In this document: one piece after another, positions 16,053 to 26,202 of the stretch
Numbering within the stretch: the first letter of the stretch is position 1
How the letters are laid out: the number at the start of each line of letters is the position of its first letter
Assembly: GCA_964641455.1 (NCBI GenBank)
Contig: CAZXLH010000015.1
Location: 1 to 47,870, forward strand
DNA from: DTU015 sp964641455
GTDB taxonomy: Bacteria; Bacillota; Sulfobacillia; Fermentithermobacillales; Fermentithermobacillaceae
Direction of reading: 5' to 3'
DNA: 47,870 bases
Notes under the pieces: model-generated
The model's database searches: none
Told to the model about the DNA's origin: nothing
Seen by the model: the letters and a program-made list of their open reading frames with translations, nothing else
Translations under genes and position numbers: made by a program

Positions 16053-16802
16053 TTGATAGACCCAGTAGCCATAGATCTTGGCTTCGTTGTAATACGCTGG
16101 TATGGAGTCATGGCAGCCTTAACAATTCTAGGTGGTATATTCCTCGGCCGCTATTGGGCTGCACAATATTCCATGGATACCAACGACTTTGATACCTTAG
16201 CCCTGATGTGCATCCCTACATGGATGATAGGTTCAAGGGCTGCATACGTCCTGGCAAATCTTTCACTGTACCGTAGCCAACCCTGGGAAATAGTACGCAT
16301 TGATCACGGAGGCCTGGCTTCACAAGGCGGGCTGCTTCTCACTTTCATTGTAGTTTGGCTGTTTACGGGGCGTAGAAATGCTGGGTTTTGGACTTTTGCC
16401 GATTGTTTGGCCCCGTCTTTGGCTCTCGGGCATATTCTCATAAGAATTGGCAACTTTACCAACGGTGAATTGTATGGCGCCCCTACTGATTTGCCGTGGG
16501 GAATGGTGTTTCCCGGAACATTGGAACCGAGACATCCGAGCATGCTGTACGAGGGGTTAGGTGCAATAGGGATTTTGGCGATTTCTATTATTTGGTCAAA
16601 GCGAAGAGCCCTGGAAGGAGAGGTATTCCTGAAAACAGTGATTGCAATATCAATTCTTCGCTTCTTTGTAGATTTCACCCGTGGCGCAAACGAACGGATA
16701 TTTACAGGGCTTGCAATGAGCCAGATTCTTGCACTGGTTTATACTGCAATTTCATTGGCACTCATGTACAAACACCGCCAAGCCGCAAAACATAACACAT
16801 AG
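16053..16802 (+). CDS. lgt: Prolipoprotein diacylglyceryl transferase
   Basis: The protein has 249 residues from a TTG at 16053, after AAGAAGGGTGG. It is a polytopic membrane protein with the Lgt signatures: IRWYGVM near the N-terminus, HGGLASQGG, RIGNFTNGELYG (the Lgt signature with the essential Arg, Asn and Glu) and RHPSMLYEG. The enzyme transfers diacylglycerol from phosphatidylglycerol to the lipobox Cys of prolipoproteins at the outer face of the cytoplasmic membrane. The length is slightly shorter than the usual 260-290. It has its own transcript and converges with the YyaL-type gene only 14 bp away. Confidence 0.95.
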   Translation: MIDPVAIDLGFVVIRWYGVMAALTILGGIFLGRYWAAQYSMDTNDFDTLALMCIPTWMIGSRAAYVLANLSLYRSQPWEIVRIDHGGLASQGGLLLTFIVVWLFTGRRNAGFWTFADCLAPSLALGHILIRIGNFTNGELYGAPTDLPWGMVFPGTLEPRHPSMLYEGLGAIGILAISIIWSKRRALEGEVFLKTVIAISILRFFVDFTRGANERIFTGLAMSQILALVYTAISLALMYKHRQAAKHNT

Positions 16803-16816
16803 GCAAAATCAAGAGG

Positions 16817-18835
16817 CTATGAATGCAAGATCATTTCACCGGGCGAACTCACAGGAGGCCTGCAAGATTTTCCTTTGCACACATATGCAAGAGTGTTTCC
16901 GTCTTTTGAAGAATACCCTTGACACTCATCTATAAGATCTATCAAATTATCAGCATAAGCCCATGTTCCAAAAGGTTGGTGTTCCATCACAAGTTTCTTA
17001 TGAAAAGGCTCCGGTTCCGGGCCTGTAATGACTACGTCTGTACCTCCGTCCACAATATATGACAAAGCGAAAAGAAAGAAGGGAAAGCCTGTCGGAGCCG
17101 TAGCAATCCGGCCTGAAAACACTTCAAATTGCCGCAATGCAATATCTTCATAGCCAGCATCATGAATTAGCCTGGAAAGTCTCAGAAGACAGTACGCCAT
17201 CACAGAATTTCCAGATGGAAGCGCCCCATCATAGATTGTTTTTCGCCTTACAGGAAGATGGCCTACGTCTTGCCCTGCAAGATAGAACCCTCCGAATTTT
17301 TCATCATAGAACAAATCTAAGGCTTCCTTTGCGACCAAACCGGCCTTTTGCAGATATCCAGGTTCAAGAGTATGCAAATACATTTCCGTAAGCGCCCAAA
17401 GCAAATATGCATATTCATCTACGGTAGCAAGCCCTTTGAGAAGCCCGTTTCTGTAACCTACATGAAATCTTCCCTGTGCATTGCATTTATCAAGAATAAA
17501 CTCTATGGCGCTTTCTGCCGGAACAAGATAATCTGCATTTCCTGTTACCCCATAGGCCCTTAGCAAAGATACAATCATCAAACTGTTGGGCCCAATCAAA
17601 ATCTTCTCGTCGCGCATAGGATGTACACGTGATTCACGATTGTCCAAAAGCTTTTTTCTGGTACTTTCATCCATCTTCAAAGATAAGTCCCGGCCAACCA
17701 AGTTGAGGACATTTCTGCCACGGAAATTGCCTTCTTCAGTAACATTGTAATTACTTATGATCTGAGGTGCATCTTCCCCGAGCACTTGTCGGATTTCTTC
17801 TTGAGCCCATAAGTAAAAGTTCCCCTCTTCTCCTTCTGAATCAGCATCTTCTGCTGTATAAAACCCACCTGCAGGATTTTTGAGCGTTCTCATAACGTAA
17901 TCAATAATTTCCAATCCAAATCGAAGGTAGAATTGGCGGTGAGTTACTTTGTAGGCCTCCAGTGCAGCAAGAGATACCTGAGCATTGTCGTATAGCATCT
18001 TTTCAAAATGAGGTATAAGCCACTCCCTGTCAGTCGCATAACGGCAAACACCAAAACCTACGTGGTCATAAACACCTCCTTTGTACATATTGACCAGTGT
18101 GTTCTCAACCATCGTAACTGCACTTTCATCTTTGCTAAGGCTATAATAACCCAAAAGAAAAAGAAGGATGCTTGGCATAGGAAACTTGGGTCCACCAAAA
18201 AAACCGCCAAACTCAGGGTCATATGCTTTCTTGATTTCCAAGAACCCATCTTCGATTGCCGAAATGAGATCGCTTTTGGCTGGAGTCGTAAAGTGCAAAC
18301 TAATGTCTGGTTGAGAATTCAAGTCATTTCCGTTAGCCTCTATCATTGACAGTATTCTTGTTCCAAGGGCAGTCAATTTGTCTCTCTCGTCTCTCCACAA
18401 TTCATTTAAGGAAGTAAGCATTGTCTTCAATCCAGTGCCTAACTGACTGTCTTCTGCAGGAAAATAGGTTCCGGCAAACACAGGAATCTTCTCAGGAGTC
18501 ATAACTATGGTAAGAGGCCATCCGCCGCTGCCGGTTATAGCCTGACAAGCATGCATGTAAAAATCATCAACATCAGGGTGCTCTTCCCTGTCGACCTTAA
18601 CTGAGACAAAATGTTCATTTAAGATCCCGGCGATTTCATCATTTTGAAAGCTTTCTTTTGCCATCACGTGACACCAATGACATGTAGAATAACCTATACT
18701 CAAGAACACAAGTTTATCTTCAAGAGCCGCACGTTTAAATGCGTCTGCACCCCAAGGGAACCAATCAACAGGATTATAGGCGTGCTGGAGGAGATACTGA
18801 GATTGCTCATGTATTAGCCTATTGGGTGTTTTCAT
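16817..18835 (-). CDS. Thioredoxin-domain protein of the YyaL/SSP411 (DUF255) family
   Basis: The protein has 672 residues from the ATG at 18835, following AGGAGGG; the frame is open 29 codons upstream but without a ribosome-binding site. The N-terminal thioredoxin-fold domain starts NRLIHEQSQYLLQHAYNPVDW and has the redox-like motif STCHWCHVM with two Cys, then SGGWPLTI and GTYFP, all family hallmarks. The remaining 500 residues form an (alpha/alpha) toroid resembling N-acylglucosamine 2-epimerase, for example GPKFPMPS and SEGEEGNFYLW. The biochemical role is not established in bacteria. It is a single gene, divergent from the chemoreceptor. Confidence 0.93.
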   Translation of the reverse strand: MKTPNRLIHEQSQYLLQHAYNPVDWFPWGADAFKRAALEDKLVFLSIGYSTCHWCHVMAKESFQNDEIAGILNEHFVSVKVDREEHPDVDDFYMHACQAITGSGGWPLTIVMTPEKIPVFAGTYFPAEDSQLGTGLKTMLTSLNELWRDERDKLTALGTRILSMIEANGNDLNSQPDISLHFTTPAKSDLISAIEDGFLEIKKAYDPEFGGFFGGPKFPMPSILLFLLGYYSLSKDESAVTMVENTLVNMYKGGVYDHVGFGVCRYATDREWLIPHFEKMLYDNAQVSLAALEAYKVTHRQFYLRFGLEIIDYVMRTLKNPAGGFYTAEDADSEGEEGNFYLWAQEEIRQVLGEDAPQIISNYNVTEEGNFRGRNVLNLVGRDLSLKMDESTRKKLLDNRESRVHPMRDEKILIGPNSLMIVSLLRAYGVTGNADYLVPAESAIEFILDKCNAQGRFHVGYRNGLLKGLATVDEYAYLLWALTEMYLHTLEPGYLQKAGLVAKEALDLFYDEKFGGFYLAGQDVGHLPVRRKTIYDGALPSGNSVMAYCLLRLSRLIHDAGYEDIALRQFEVFSGRIATAPTGFPFFLFALSYIVDGGTDVVITGPEPEPFHKKLVMEHQPFGTWAYADNLIDLIDECQGYSSKDGNTLAYVCKGKSCRPPVSSPGEMILHS

Positions 18836-19141
18836 TTTGTTAGGTCCCTCCTGATTTTGGAGTCTTCCCCAATACCACTGCCTTAATTCGCAGCAAGGCC
18901 GCCCTCCAATTTCGCTATACAATTACGGGCTGATCACCCTTTTACTCCACCAAAACCCACTAACTGCAAAATCAAAAGGCTTAGAGTATTAACTTTTTCC
19001 TCAGTTCATCCGATTTTGAGAGGTAGTGGGCATTGTATATCAGGGCAACCTTAGTCATGCTCTATATCCAGACTTGCAAAACGACAACACAATAATCTTC
19101 AGGATGCCCAAAAATGCACTGCAAATAACCGGAGCAGGGGG
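18836..19141. other. Divergent intergenic region with no gene seen
   Basis: These 306 bp separate the YyaL-type gene and the chemoreceptor. No ORF with a ribosome-binding site is present. Apart from a possible motility-type promoter (18989-19016) and the GGAGCAGGGGG site of the chemoreceptor, I see no structure. Confidence 0.6.
18989..19016 (+). promoter_or_regulatory. Possible sigma-D (FliA-type) promoter of the chemoreceptor gene
   Basis: TTAA (18989-18992), a 16 bp spacer and TCCGATTT (19009-19016) resemble the motility sigma consensus TAAA-N15-GCCGATAT with 6 of 8 matches in the -10 part. It lies about 125 bp before the start codon. A single match in AT-rich DNA is weak evidence. Confidence 0.3.
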
Positions 19142-21394
19142 ATGATTCACATTAGCAAACTACTCAGAATCGGAAACAAGTTAATAATCATAGGAATCGT
19201 ACTAGCGCTGGTTCCTACCATTATCTTGGGTTCGATTCTTTATACAAAATCAAAAAAGAGTATTGAAGAAGCTTTAGTTCTTGACCTAAAAACCTATGCA
19301 ACAGCCAAATCCCAGGAAATATATAACTACATAGATCATCTGGATGACCTGGGGTATTTTATCTCTGCCGATGACAAACTGTTCCGCAGCCTCAATTCTC
19401 TGTCATACACAAACTATGATTTGGACTCATGGGAATGGTCAAACATCAAACCGAAAATTGAAGACTTGGGCCAGCAGATTCTGGAACGCACTGACTTTGA
19501 TGTATTCCTGCTGCTCACACCTTCCGGAGCACTGGCATACTCCACTAATCATGATGACGTTCCAGGAACCGATTTCTCAAACCGGGATTACGTCAAAGGA
19601 GCATTAGAAGGATATCTTACTTTTTCAAATCTGTTCTACTCAGATATAACCAAAGACAACTGTATTGGCCTGGGAGTTCCTGTGAAAGATCCGTCCGGCA
19701 ATAATATAGTCGGAGCAATAAGTTTCGTAATTACAGGAGAACATATCGAAAGAATATTACAAAACGGCATAGAACAATTAGGCGCCAGCGCCAGTGCTTA
19801 TCTTATCGATCAACATGGAACCCTGCTTACTAACCTTTCAGCTGATAGTCAAGGCCCTGAACTCAACGAGAAGATTGAAGGATGGCCTGTGGACTCGATA
19901 TCAAAAGCTATATCAGTCAGTGAAAACACTCTCAAAACAACAACGGGAACATACCGAAATTATGCACAAAAACATGTTCTCGGCAGCGCCTCAATTCTGG
20001 AAATCGGAAATTTTACCTATGGGTTAATCATTGAGGTAGACCAAAACGAAGCATTCGCCGGCCTAAGCGCCCTAAAGAGTTCCACCATAGGCGTTGGCGC
20101 AATTGTATTGGCGGCAGCAATTGCAATTGCAATTTGGTTCAGCAACACAATGGTCGTCCCTATTAACCATACAGTATCAATGGTAAGAAATATTGCCAAA
20201 GGCCAAGGTGATCTGACTCAAAGGCTGGAAGCAAGAACAACTGATGAGATTGGGGAACTGGCAACCTGGTTCAATAGATTTCTAGACTACATATCAGGAA
20301 TCATAGCAGATATTACAGCAACATCAGATCATTTGGCTGCCACCAGCCAAGAGTTATCTGCTACTTCTGAAGAATCAACAAGCATTGCAGAGCAAATATC
20401 GGAAACTGCCAATCAACTTGCAACCGGCGCTGCAGAACAGAGTGGAACTGCAGCAAACACCGCTGAAGCCGCAGAGAAGCTATCCATGGCCGTAGAAAAA
20501 GTAGCACAAGGCACTCAAGCACAACATGGGGCAGTTGACACTATTGCAGTAGTTCTCTCTGAAACAAACCGGGTTTTTGCTGAAGTGCTACAAGCACTGG
20601 AGAACGTAAGCACTGTGGCAAGTGATAACACCACTGCTGCCAATAGAGCAGCTGAATCGATACAAGTGCTTTCAGCTAGCATGTCAAACATACAAACTGC
20701 TAACGAAAGCGCAGCCATTCAAGTTTCTGAACTCCATGACCTCTCCCAGAGCATAAGGCAGATTGTATCTGTAATTGACGACATAGCATCACAGACCAAT
20801 CTCTTGGCTTTAAATGCCGCGATTGAAGCGGCAAGAGCCGGGGAACACGGTAGGGGTTTTGCAGTAGTTGCAGATGAAGTAAGGAAATTGGCAGAACGAT
20901 CTTTGGCGGAAACAAAAAGCATAAGTGATCTCATTGGCAAAGTAGCCTCATCTATAGATCATACAGTGTCCAGCATCGAGCAAAGCACTCAAGAAATACA
21001 ACAAGGCAGTTTGGTTGCCGATGACGCAAATATTGTATTGTCTGAAATCAGTGAAGCAGCCACAGGCACCCAACAAGAAGTAAGCCACTTAATGGCTTCG
21101 TTTGAAAAACTCAAAGAAGCATCGGCACAAACAGAGACAGCAATCAATGACATAGCTATTTATGCAGGTGAAAATCTGTCAGGCGTTGAAGAAATGGCAA
21201 TCAGCTCAGAAGAAGTAAAGCGGCTGGTAGAAAATGTAGCTGCAGTATCTCAGGAAAGCGCAGCAGCAATTGAACAGGTAGCTGCTTCAATCAAAGAAAT
21301 GGCAGCAGCTACTGATCAAGTATCATCGTCAGCGCAAGATCTTGCAGAACAGGCCGAAGCACTTCAAGGCATCGTAAGGAAATTCAAAGTGTAG
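19142..21394 (+). CDS. Methyl-accepting chemotaxis protein with a dCache-type sensor
   Basis: The protein has 750 residues from the ATG at 19142. The order is: membrane helix (about 13-34), extracytoplasmic double-Cache-like sensor (about 40-300, with DVFLLLTPSGALAYS and SASAYLIDQHGTLL as PAS/Cache-type strands), second helix (about 315-335), HAMP (about 336-390) and a long coiled-coil signalling domain. The hairpin tip reads IDDIASQTNLLALNAAIEA and then GRGFAVVADEVRKLAE, the CheA/CheW-binding core. Symmetric heptads on both sides suggest methylation helices. dCache domains usually bind amino acids, amines or organic acids; the ligand is unknown. No other chemotaxis or flagellar gene is in the window, so it is an orphan receptor. 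Confidence 0.95.
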   Translation: MIHISKLLRIGNKLIIIGIVLALVPTIILGSILYTKSKKSIEEALVLDLKTYATAKSQEIYNYIDHLDDLGYFISADDKLFRSLNSLSYTNYDLDSWEWSNIKPKIEDLGQQILERTDFDVFLLLTPSGALAYSTNHDDVPGTDFSNRDYVKGALEGYLTFSNLFYSDITKDNCIGLGVPVKDPSGNNIVGAISFVITGEHIERILQNGIEQLGASASAYLIDQHGTLLTNLSADSQGPELNEKIEGWPVDSISKAISVSENTLKTTTGTYRNYAQKHVLGSASILEIGNFTYGLIIEVDQNEAFAGLSALKSSTIGVGAIVLAAAIAIAIWFSNTMVVPINHTVSMVRNIAKGQGDLTQRLEARTTDEIGELATWFNRFLDYISGIIADITATSDHLAATSQELSATSEESTSIAEQISETANQLATGAAEQSGTAANTAEAAEKLSMAVEKVAQGTQAQHGAVDTIAVVLSETNRVFAEVLQALENVSTVASDNTTAANRAAESIQVLSASMSNIQTANESAAIQVSELHDLSQSIRQIVSVIDDIASQTNLLALNAAIEAARAGEHGRGFAVVADEVRKLAERSLAETKSISDLIGKVASSIDHTVSSIEQSTQEIQQGSLVADDANIVLSEISEAATGTQQEVSHLMASFEKLKEASAQTETAINDIAIYAGENLSGVEEMAISSEEVKRLVENVAAVSQESAAAIEQVAASIKEMAAATDQVSSSAQDLAEQAEALQGIVRKFKV

Positions 21395-21428
21395 GTTTTG
21401 GCCAAAACGCTACATCAATCAAAAATAA

Positions 21429-21465
21429 GAGGGGGGGCTAAGACAAAACATCGTTTGCCTCCCTC
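21429..21465. terminator. Hairpin between convergent genes
   Basis: GAGGGGGGGC (21429-21438) pairs with GCCTCCCTC (21457-21465) between the chemoreceptor and the ABC-F gene. The following bases are only moderately T-rich. Confidence 0.5.
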
Positions 21466-21506
21466 ACTTCTTCGCAACAACCAAAATTTTCCTCAAAAAC
21501 GGGCTA

Positions 21507-23411
21507 TCATCGTGTCTCTTGCCTGAGTTTAAACTCCATTAGTTTCTCCCATTCTTCATACAATTCTTCAATTTTTGCCTTGACCAATCCCCATTCCCTA
21601 AAAGGTATATCTCCGGACTGAGAGTAAGTATCAGGATCAGCAAGTATTGATGCCAATTCCTCTTCCTGTGCTTCAAGTGTACTGATCTCAGACTCAATCG
21701 CCTCAATCCTATCATCTAATTTTCTGCTGTCACTGCTTGGCTCCTTAGCAGGACGGCTTCTCAGAGGCGTTACCTTTCCGGTACTTTGACTCGCCTCTGC
21801 CTGGGGATTATCTTGTTCAGCCGTTTCTTGTGTATGATAAGTTTGCTTAAACTTTGAGTAATTCCCTTCAAAGTCGATAATAGTACCGTTATCAAAATAA
21901 AAAATTCTGGTTGCAATCCGGTCTATAAAATATCTGTCATGAGATGCGAAAATAATGGTTCCGTCAAAATCAGCTACTGCTTCTTCAAGGGCCTTCCTTG
22001 ACGGTAAGTCCAAATGGTTAGTAGGCTCGTCCAGAAGCAAAACATTGGCATCTGACAAAACCATCCTAATCAGAGCCAATCTGGACTTCTCTCCTCCTGA
22101 TAGATCCTTTACTCGCTTCTTGACATCGTCACCGGAAAAAAGAAACCGCCCCAGTACATCTCTGGCCTCTCTTTCCGGTACGCTGAGGGATTTTACTTCT
22201 TCAAGTACAGTCCTATTTGAATCTGAAAAACTAAAATCCTGGGCAAAATACCCCTTGCGCACGCCTACTCCCCACTTCATGAACCCATCATATGGCTCGG
22301 CTCCTATCAGGCATTTTAAGAAAGTGGTTTTGCCGCACCCATTAGGGCCTAAGAGTGCAATTCGCTCTCCGCGGAGTATCAGTGAATCAAAATCCCTGAA
22401 CAAAGGTCGTTCAAACCGCTTGGAAAATTGCCTAAGCACAAGCACTTCCCTACCTGTACTTCCCGAAGATACGAGCCTAAGTTTTAAAGTTGCCTCTCTT
22501 TTAGGTTTGTTTACAAGTTCTAACTTGTCCAGCATTTTCTCCCGGCTTCTTGCCTGGCCTGCCCTTCTGGCGTTTGCTTTCCATTTTCTGATAAATTCTT
22601 GAGTACGCCGAATGAGTTCCTGCTGCTGTTGATATTGCTTTTCCTGAAGCCTGAGTTCTTGTTCTCTCTGCTGACTGTAAGAACTAAAATTGCCCTGATA
22701 TGAAGTCACTCTGCCGCTGCCGATTTCCCAGATCTTATCTACAAGCACATCCAAAAACACCCTGTCATGTGATACAAGCAAGATGGTCCCAGGATAACGG
22801 CTAAGATATGATTCGAGCCATTCAACAGCCGCTATATCCAGATGATTAGTAGGCTCATCCAGCAGTAATACATCCGGCTGTGAGACCAACAATTTTGCCA
22901 GATTGAGCCTCACTTTTTGGCCGCCGCTTAAGTTCTTGGCAGGAACATGCCAGGTATCTTTTTCAAATCCAAGCCCTGCCAAAATAGTAGCTACCTCATG
23001 TTCGAGATCATATCCACCCATGGCTTCAAACCTGTGTTGGGCTTTTGCATATTCATTAAGAAGATTGTCTGTATCTGCGCTTTCCAAAGCCATCTGAGCC
23101 TCGAGTCTTCTCATCTTTGAAGCAGTTTCAAGCACTTCAGATCTCCCTGCCATCGCTTCATTAAACACTGTAGACTGATAATCAGGCAGCCCTTGGGATA
23201 AGTAACCTATCCTTGTACCGGAAACTACATGCAAAATCCCTGAGTCAGGTTCAAGCTTACCGGCAATAACCCGCAGCAGTGTAGTCTTTCCTTCTCCGTT
23301 TCGGCCTACAATACCGATACGATCTCCTTTTGCAACTGAGAGGTTGACTGAAGAGAAAATGCAACGCACACCTATATATCTTGAGACATTGGTCAAATCG
23401 ATAAGAGCCAT
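21507..23411 (-). CDS. ABC-F family ATPase (ribosome-associated translation factor or resistance type)
   Basis: The protein has 634 residues from the ATG at 23411, after GGGAGG. Two ABC domains lie in one chain without membrane segments. Walker A motifs are GRNGEGKTT (36-44) and, in the second half, GPNGCGKTT; the signatures are LSGGQKVRLNLAKLL and LSGGEKSRLALIRMV, each followed by LLLDEPTNHLD. The Arg/Lys-rich linker between the domains is the P-site-tRNA interaction motif of ABC-F proteins, and a C-terminal coiled coil (last 70 residues) follows a low-complexity stretch, as in Uup/YdiF-type members. It is expected to bind the ribosomal E site and relieve stalled translation; antibiotic protection cannot be judged from sequence. 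The 237 bp leader before it holds no gene. Confidence 0.93.
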   Translation of the reverse strand: MALIDLTNVSRYIGVRCIFSSVNLSVAKGDRIGIVGRNGEGKTTLLRVIAGKLEPDSGILHVVSGTRIGYLSQGLPDYQSTVFNEAMAGRSEVLETASKMRRLEAQMALESADTDNLLNEYAKAQHRFEAMGGYDLEHEVATILAGLGFEKDTWHVPAKNLSGGQKVRLNLAKLLVSQPDVLLLDEPTNHLDIAAVEWLESYLSRYPGTILLVSHDRVFLDVLVDKIWEIGSGRVTSYQGNFSSYSQQREQELRLQEKQYQQQQELIRRTQEFIRKWKANARRAGQARSREKMLDKLELVNKPKREATLKLRLVSSGSTGREVLVLRQFSKRFERPLFRDFDSLILRGERIALLGPNGCGKTTFLKCLIGAEPYDGFMKWGVGVRKGYFAQDFSFSDSNRTVLEEVKSLSVPEREARDVLGRFLFSGDDVKKRVKDLSGGEKSRLALIRMVLSDANVLLLDEPTNHLDLPSRKALEEAVADFDGTIIFASHDRYFIDRIATRIFYFDNGTIIDFEGNYSKFKQTYHTQETAEQDNPQAEASQSTGKVTPLRSRPAKEPSSDSRKLDDRIEAIESEISTLEAQEEELASILADPDTYSQSGDIPFREWGLVKAKIEELYEEWEKLMEFKLRQETR

Positions 23412-23648
23412 GAAAAAACCTCCCTGGTGAACATGTGTTCGTAGTTAAGGGCGTACTGGACCCAACGAAGGTTAAACCCGTAACATGTAGCCCCGCGAAC
23501 TTGTCATCCAGGCAAGGCTCCTTTCGTAATTGTAGTATTCAAAACTTGCCGTTGCAGTACTGCCTCATGCTACCATCTTACCTTCAGGCAAGTCAATCAT
23601 TGGCCAAAGCCAACAGTGAATACACCGCATCCTCATATTGCCACCGGA

Positions 23649-25256
23649 TCATATTTTCCCAGAGCGCAAAATGGCTATAAAAACCCACAAACTCGCAATT
23701 GCCGCCCCTATATAGCCTATGAGCCCCAGTACAGAAACACCGGCTACCATAGGGCCTGTTCTTGCGTTTACGACCAGTGAAGATGCAACTACCAATGCAG
23801 AAAGCATTATCCCCATAACCATCCGGTTGACCATTTTGTGCAGTTCCAGCAATATTTTGTCCAAACTGCCGCTGTGAACACTCACTTTGAACTGGCCTGC
23901 AAGCGCAGAATTGAGACACTCCACGCTTTTTGGAAAAAACTCTATTGCCGCCCGCAAAGATTTGTGGATGCCATAAATCAGCCTCCGTAGCTCATCAATC
24001 AGGTTCTCCTGAGACACCATGTGTTCTTGAGCATAAAAAACGGCGATTTCCATTACATTCATGTCAGGGCAAATTCCGGCCACTACTCCTTCGAGAGTAA
24101 GAAAAGCCCTAAGGAGCATTGTCATCTCCCTGGGGACTGAGATGTTATTGGTTCTGCAAACGGCAAACATCTCGCGGATTAACTTTGAAAGGTTGATTTC
24201 AGATATAGAAATATCAGCATAGCCATAGTAGATCCTTTCAACGTCTGCGCTGAGTTTCGCATAATTTATCTTTTCATCCCCAACGCCAATACCTATTATA
24301 GCCTGAGTGATGCGGTCTATATCACCCTGAGCCACTCCCAGCATAAGCATGTTGAAGAATCTTCTCGAGGCCGTATCGAGGCTTCCCATCATACCGAAAT
24401 CAATAAAGCCAATCTTTCTTTGATGAATAATAATGTTTCCCGGATGTGGATCTGCATGAAAGAAACCGTCCTTTAGGACTTGTTTTATAAAATGAGACGT
24501 AAGTTTCCGTCCAATAGAATCAAGTTCGTAACCCATAAGCCTGAGTTCTTCCTTGTCAATCAGTTTAATTCCCGAAACATACTCCATGACAATAACCCGC
24601 GACGTAGTGTACTCATCGAATACCTTAGGCACCATTACATAATCTACATCGTTGTTATAGTTCATGAAACGTTTGATATTTCTGGCCTCGTTGAAGAAAT
24701 CAAGTTCCTCCTGAGCGGCCTTCCAAAGCTCATCAAGCATCTTCTCCGGATCCATAACAGTTAACGATTTGCCCTTGCCAAACCCAAGCATGGAACTACT
24801 TTGCTTTGAAAGTTTTGCCACATGTCTAAGCAAGGCAATATCAGTTTCCATAGTTTCTCGTATCCCCGGGCGCTGGACTTTTACAACCACAGTGGGCCCA
24901 TTTGCCAGGACTGCCCGATGAACCTGGGATATAGATGCACTGGCAACAGGTACTGCGTCAAAGTCAGAAAACACATCATCAAGCTGCTTGTTAAGGCTAT
25001 CCTCTATAACCTGTGCCACTGTGTCAAATGCAACCGGTTTTACATCATCTTGTAAACCAGCCAATTCCTCCAAAAAAGGAGCCGGAAGGAGATCTGGCCT
25101 TGTTGACAGTATCTGGCCCAATTTCACAAAGGTCGGGCCCAATTCCTCAAATGCCAAACGCAACTTAGCCGGGTTGTCCAAATTCCTTTTCAACCCGTGC
25201 TTTGAGAATACACGGATAATCTCTCTTAACCTTTGACCTTTCCGCCCTGAATTCAT
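23649..25256 (-). CDS. ABC1/UbiB (AarF) family protein-kinase-like membrane protein
   Basis: The protein has 535 residues from the ATG at 25256, six bases after AGGTG; a GTG at 25265 is the alternative. The N-terminus has the family-specific KxGQ motif FVKLGQILSTRPDLLP. Kinase-like motifs follow: VVVKVQRPG (lysine), HADPHPGN (catalytic-loop equivalent) and FIDFGMMG (DFG equivalent). Two hydrophobic helices close the protein (about the last 55 residues). In bacteria with ubiquinone these proteins help quinone biosynthesis; in anaerobic Bacillota the role is unclear, possibly lipid or isoprenoid handling at the membrane. No menaquinone genes are nearby. It is apparently a single gene. Confidence 0.92.
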   Translation of the reverse strand: MNSGRKGQRLREIIRVFSKHGLKRNLDNPAKLRLAFEELGPTFVKLGQILSTRPDLLPAPFLEELAGLQDDVKPVAFDTVAQVIEDSLNKQLDDVFSDFDAVPVASASISQVHRAVLANGPTVVVKVQRPGIRETMETDIALLRHVAKLSKQSSSMLGFGKGKSLTVMDPEKMLDELWKAAQEELDFFNEARNIKRFMNYNNDVDYVMVPKVFDEYTTSRVIVMEYVSGIKLIDKEELRLMGYELDSIGRKLTSHFIKQVLKDGFFHADPHPGNIIIHQRKIGFIDFGMMGSLDTASRRFFNMLMLGVAQGDIDRITQAIIGIGVGDEKINYAKLSADVERIYYGYADISISEINLSKLIREMFAVCRTNNISVPREMTMLLRAFLTLEGVVAGICPDMNVMEIAVFYAQEHMVSQENLIDELRRLIYGIHKSLRAAIEFFPKSVECLNSALAGQFKVSVHSGSLDKILLELHKMVNRMVMGIMLSALVVASSLVVNARTGPMVAGVSVLGLIGYIGAAIASLWVFIAILRSGKI

Positions 25257-25346
25257 CTCTGGCACCTGCCGCTTTACTCAGTATCTTCTTAATTGTTTCC
25301 GATTTTTACCCTGCTCAATCAGCGTCAAGATCAGCGGTAAACTATA

Positions 25347-26174
25347 TTATTGCCTCTCAATAGGTGCCTCGAACCGCCGCAGTTCTTGCCTTATCACCCC
25401 CAAATCCTCAAGAAACTTGTCGGCTTCGCGCCTTACGTGGTCTGCCAAAAGAGGCGAAGGAATAACGTTTAGCACTTTGCATTGGAGAAGCAATTCGTAG
25501 GCTTGGGCTTTTACGTCCCGCAATTGGCGAACCGGTTCAACAATCTCATCTGTAAACCTTATGGCAGTATTGAAGTAATCCGGGTTTGATTCTGACATAG
25601 AGCTAAGGTCTCTGGCCGTTTCCAGTGCCTCGGAAAAGCGAATCCGCATAGCTTCGAGGCTTCCCAATAACCTTCGTTCTGACGGATCCAAAAGATGCTG
25701 GATAAACTCAATATGCTCTTTCATAATACGCAGCCAAAATACCTCTTCTTCCAATAGCCGGAAAAGTAGATTGCGCTCCGGTAATGGTACTCTGCCTATT
25801 TCCAAACGTTGTAAGAAACGCACTGCTTCTCTTCGTATATGATCGATAAGAAGCGGAAACAAACTTGCAGAAATCTCACACTGCAGCAGCATCTGCAGGA
25901 TTCGGTTCTTGAATTCAATAAGGTCAGATACAACGGATCTGATTTCCTGAACCAGCCTTGAATCCAGGCTCCGGCGGGCCATAAGTACATCTTCAAGAGC
26001 AGCAAGTTCCTCAAAAAACCCTTGAGCCTCAGAAATCAAATCCAGGCGATCACACGGCAATCCTAACTTTATGAAAAGAGAATGCTCTTTGAATATTCTT
26101 ATCCAAAAACGGCTCTCCTGCAAAAGATCGATCTTCTCTTGTAAAGAACCTCTGTCAGGCTTGCGTTCAAACAT
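25347..26174 (-). CDS. DUF2935 protein (ferritin-like helical bundle, probably metal-binding)
   Basis: The protein has 275 residues from the ATG at 26174, after AAGGGGGCC. The sequence is an internal duplication: FWIRIFKEHSLFIK (about residues 23-36) is repeated as FWLRIMKEHIEFIQ, and DHIRREAVRFLQ as DHVRREADKFLE. Each half keeps Glu and His spaced as in four-helix-bundle di-metal proteins. Family knowledge: DUF2935 structures from bacilli show such a bundle with bound metal; the function is not known. It is transcribed alone, divergently from the truncated Cys-rich gene across the second assembly gap. Confidence 0.85.
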   Translation of the reverse strand: MFERKPDRGSLQEKIDLLQESRFWIRIFKEHSLFIKLGLPCDRLDLISEAQGFFEELAALEDVLMARRSLDSRLVQEIRSVVSDLIEFKNRILQMLLQCEISASLFPLLIDHIRREAVRFLQRLEIGRVPLPERNLLFRLLEEEVFWLRIMKEHIEFIQHLLDPSERRLLGSLEAMRIRFSEALETARDLSSMSESNPDYFNTAIRFTDEIVEPVRQLRDVKAQAYELLLQCKVLNVIPSPLLADHVRREADKFLEDLGVIRQELRRFEAPIERQ

Positions 26175-26202
26175 GGTTTGGCCCCCTTATAATTGTGATC
26201 CA

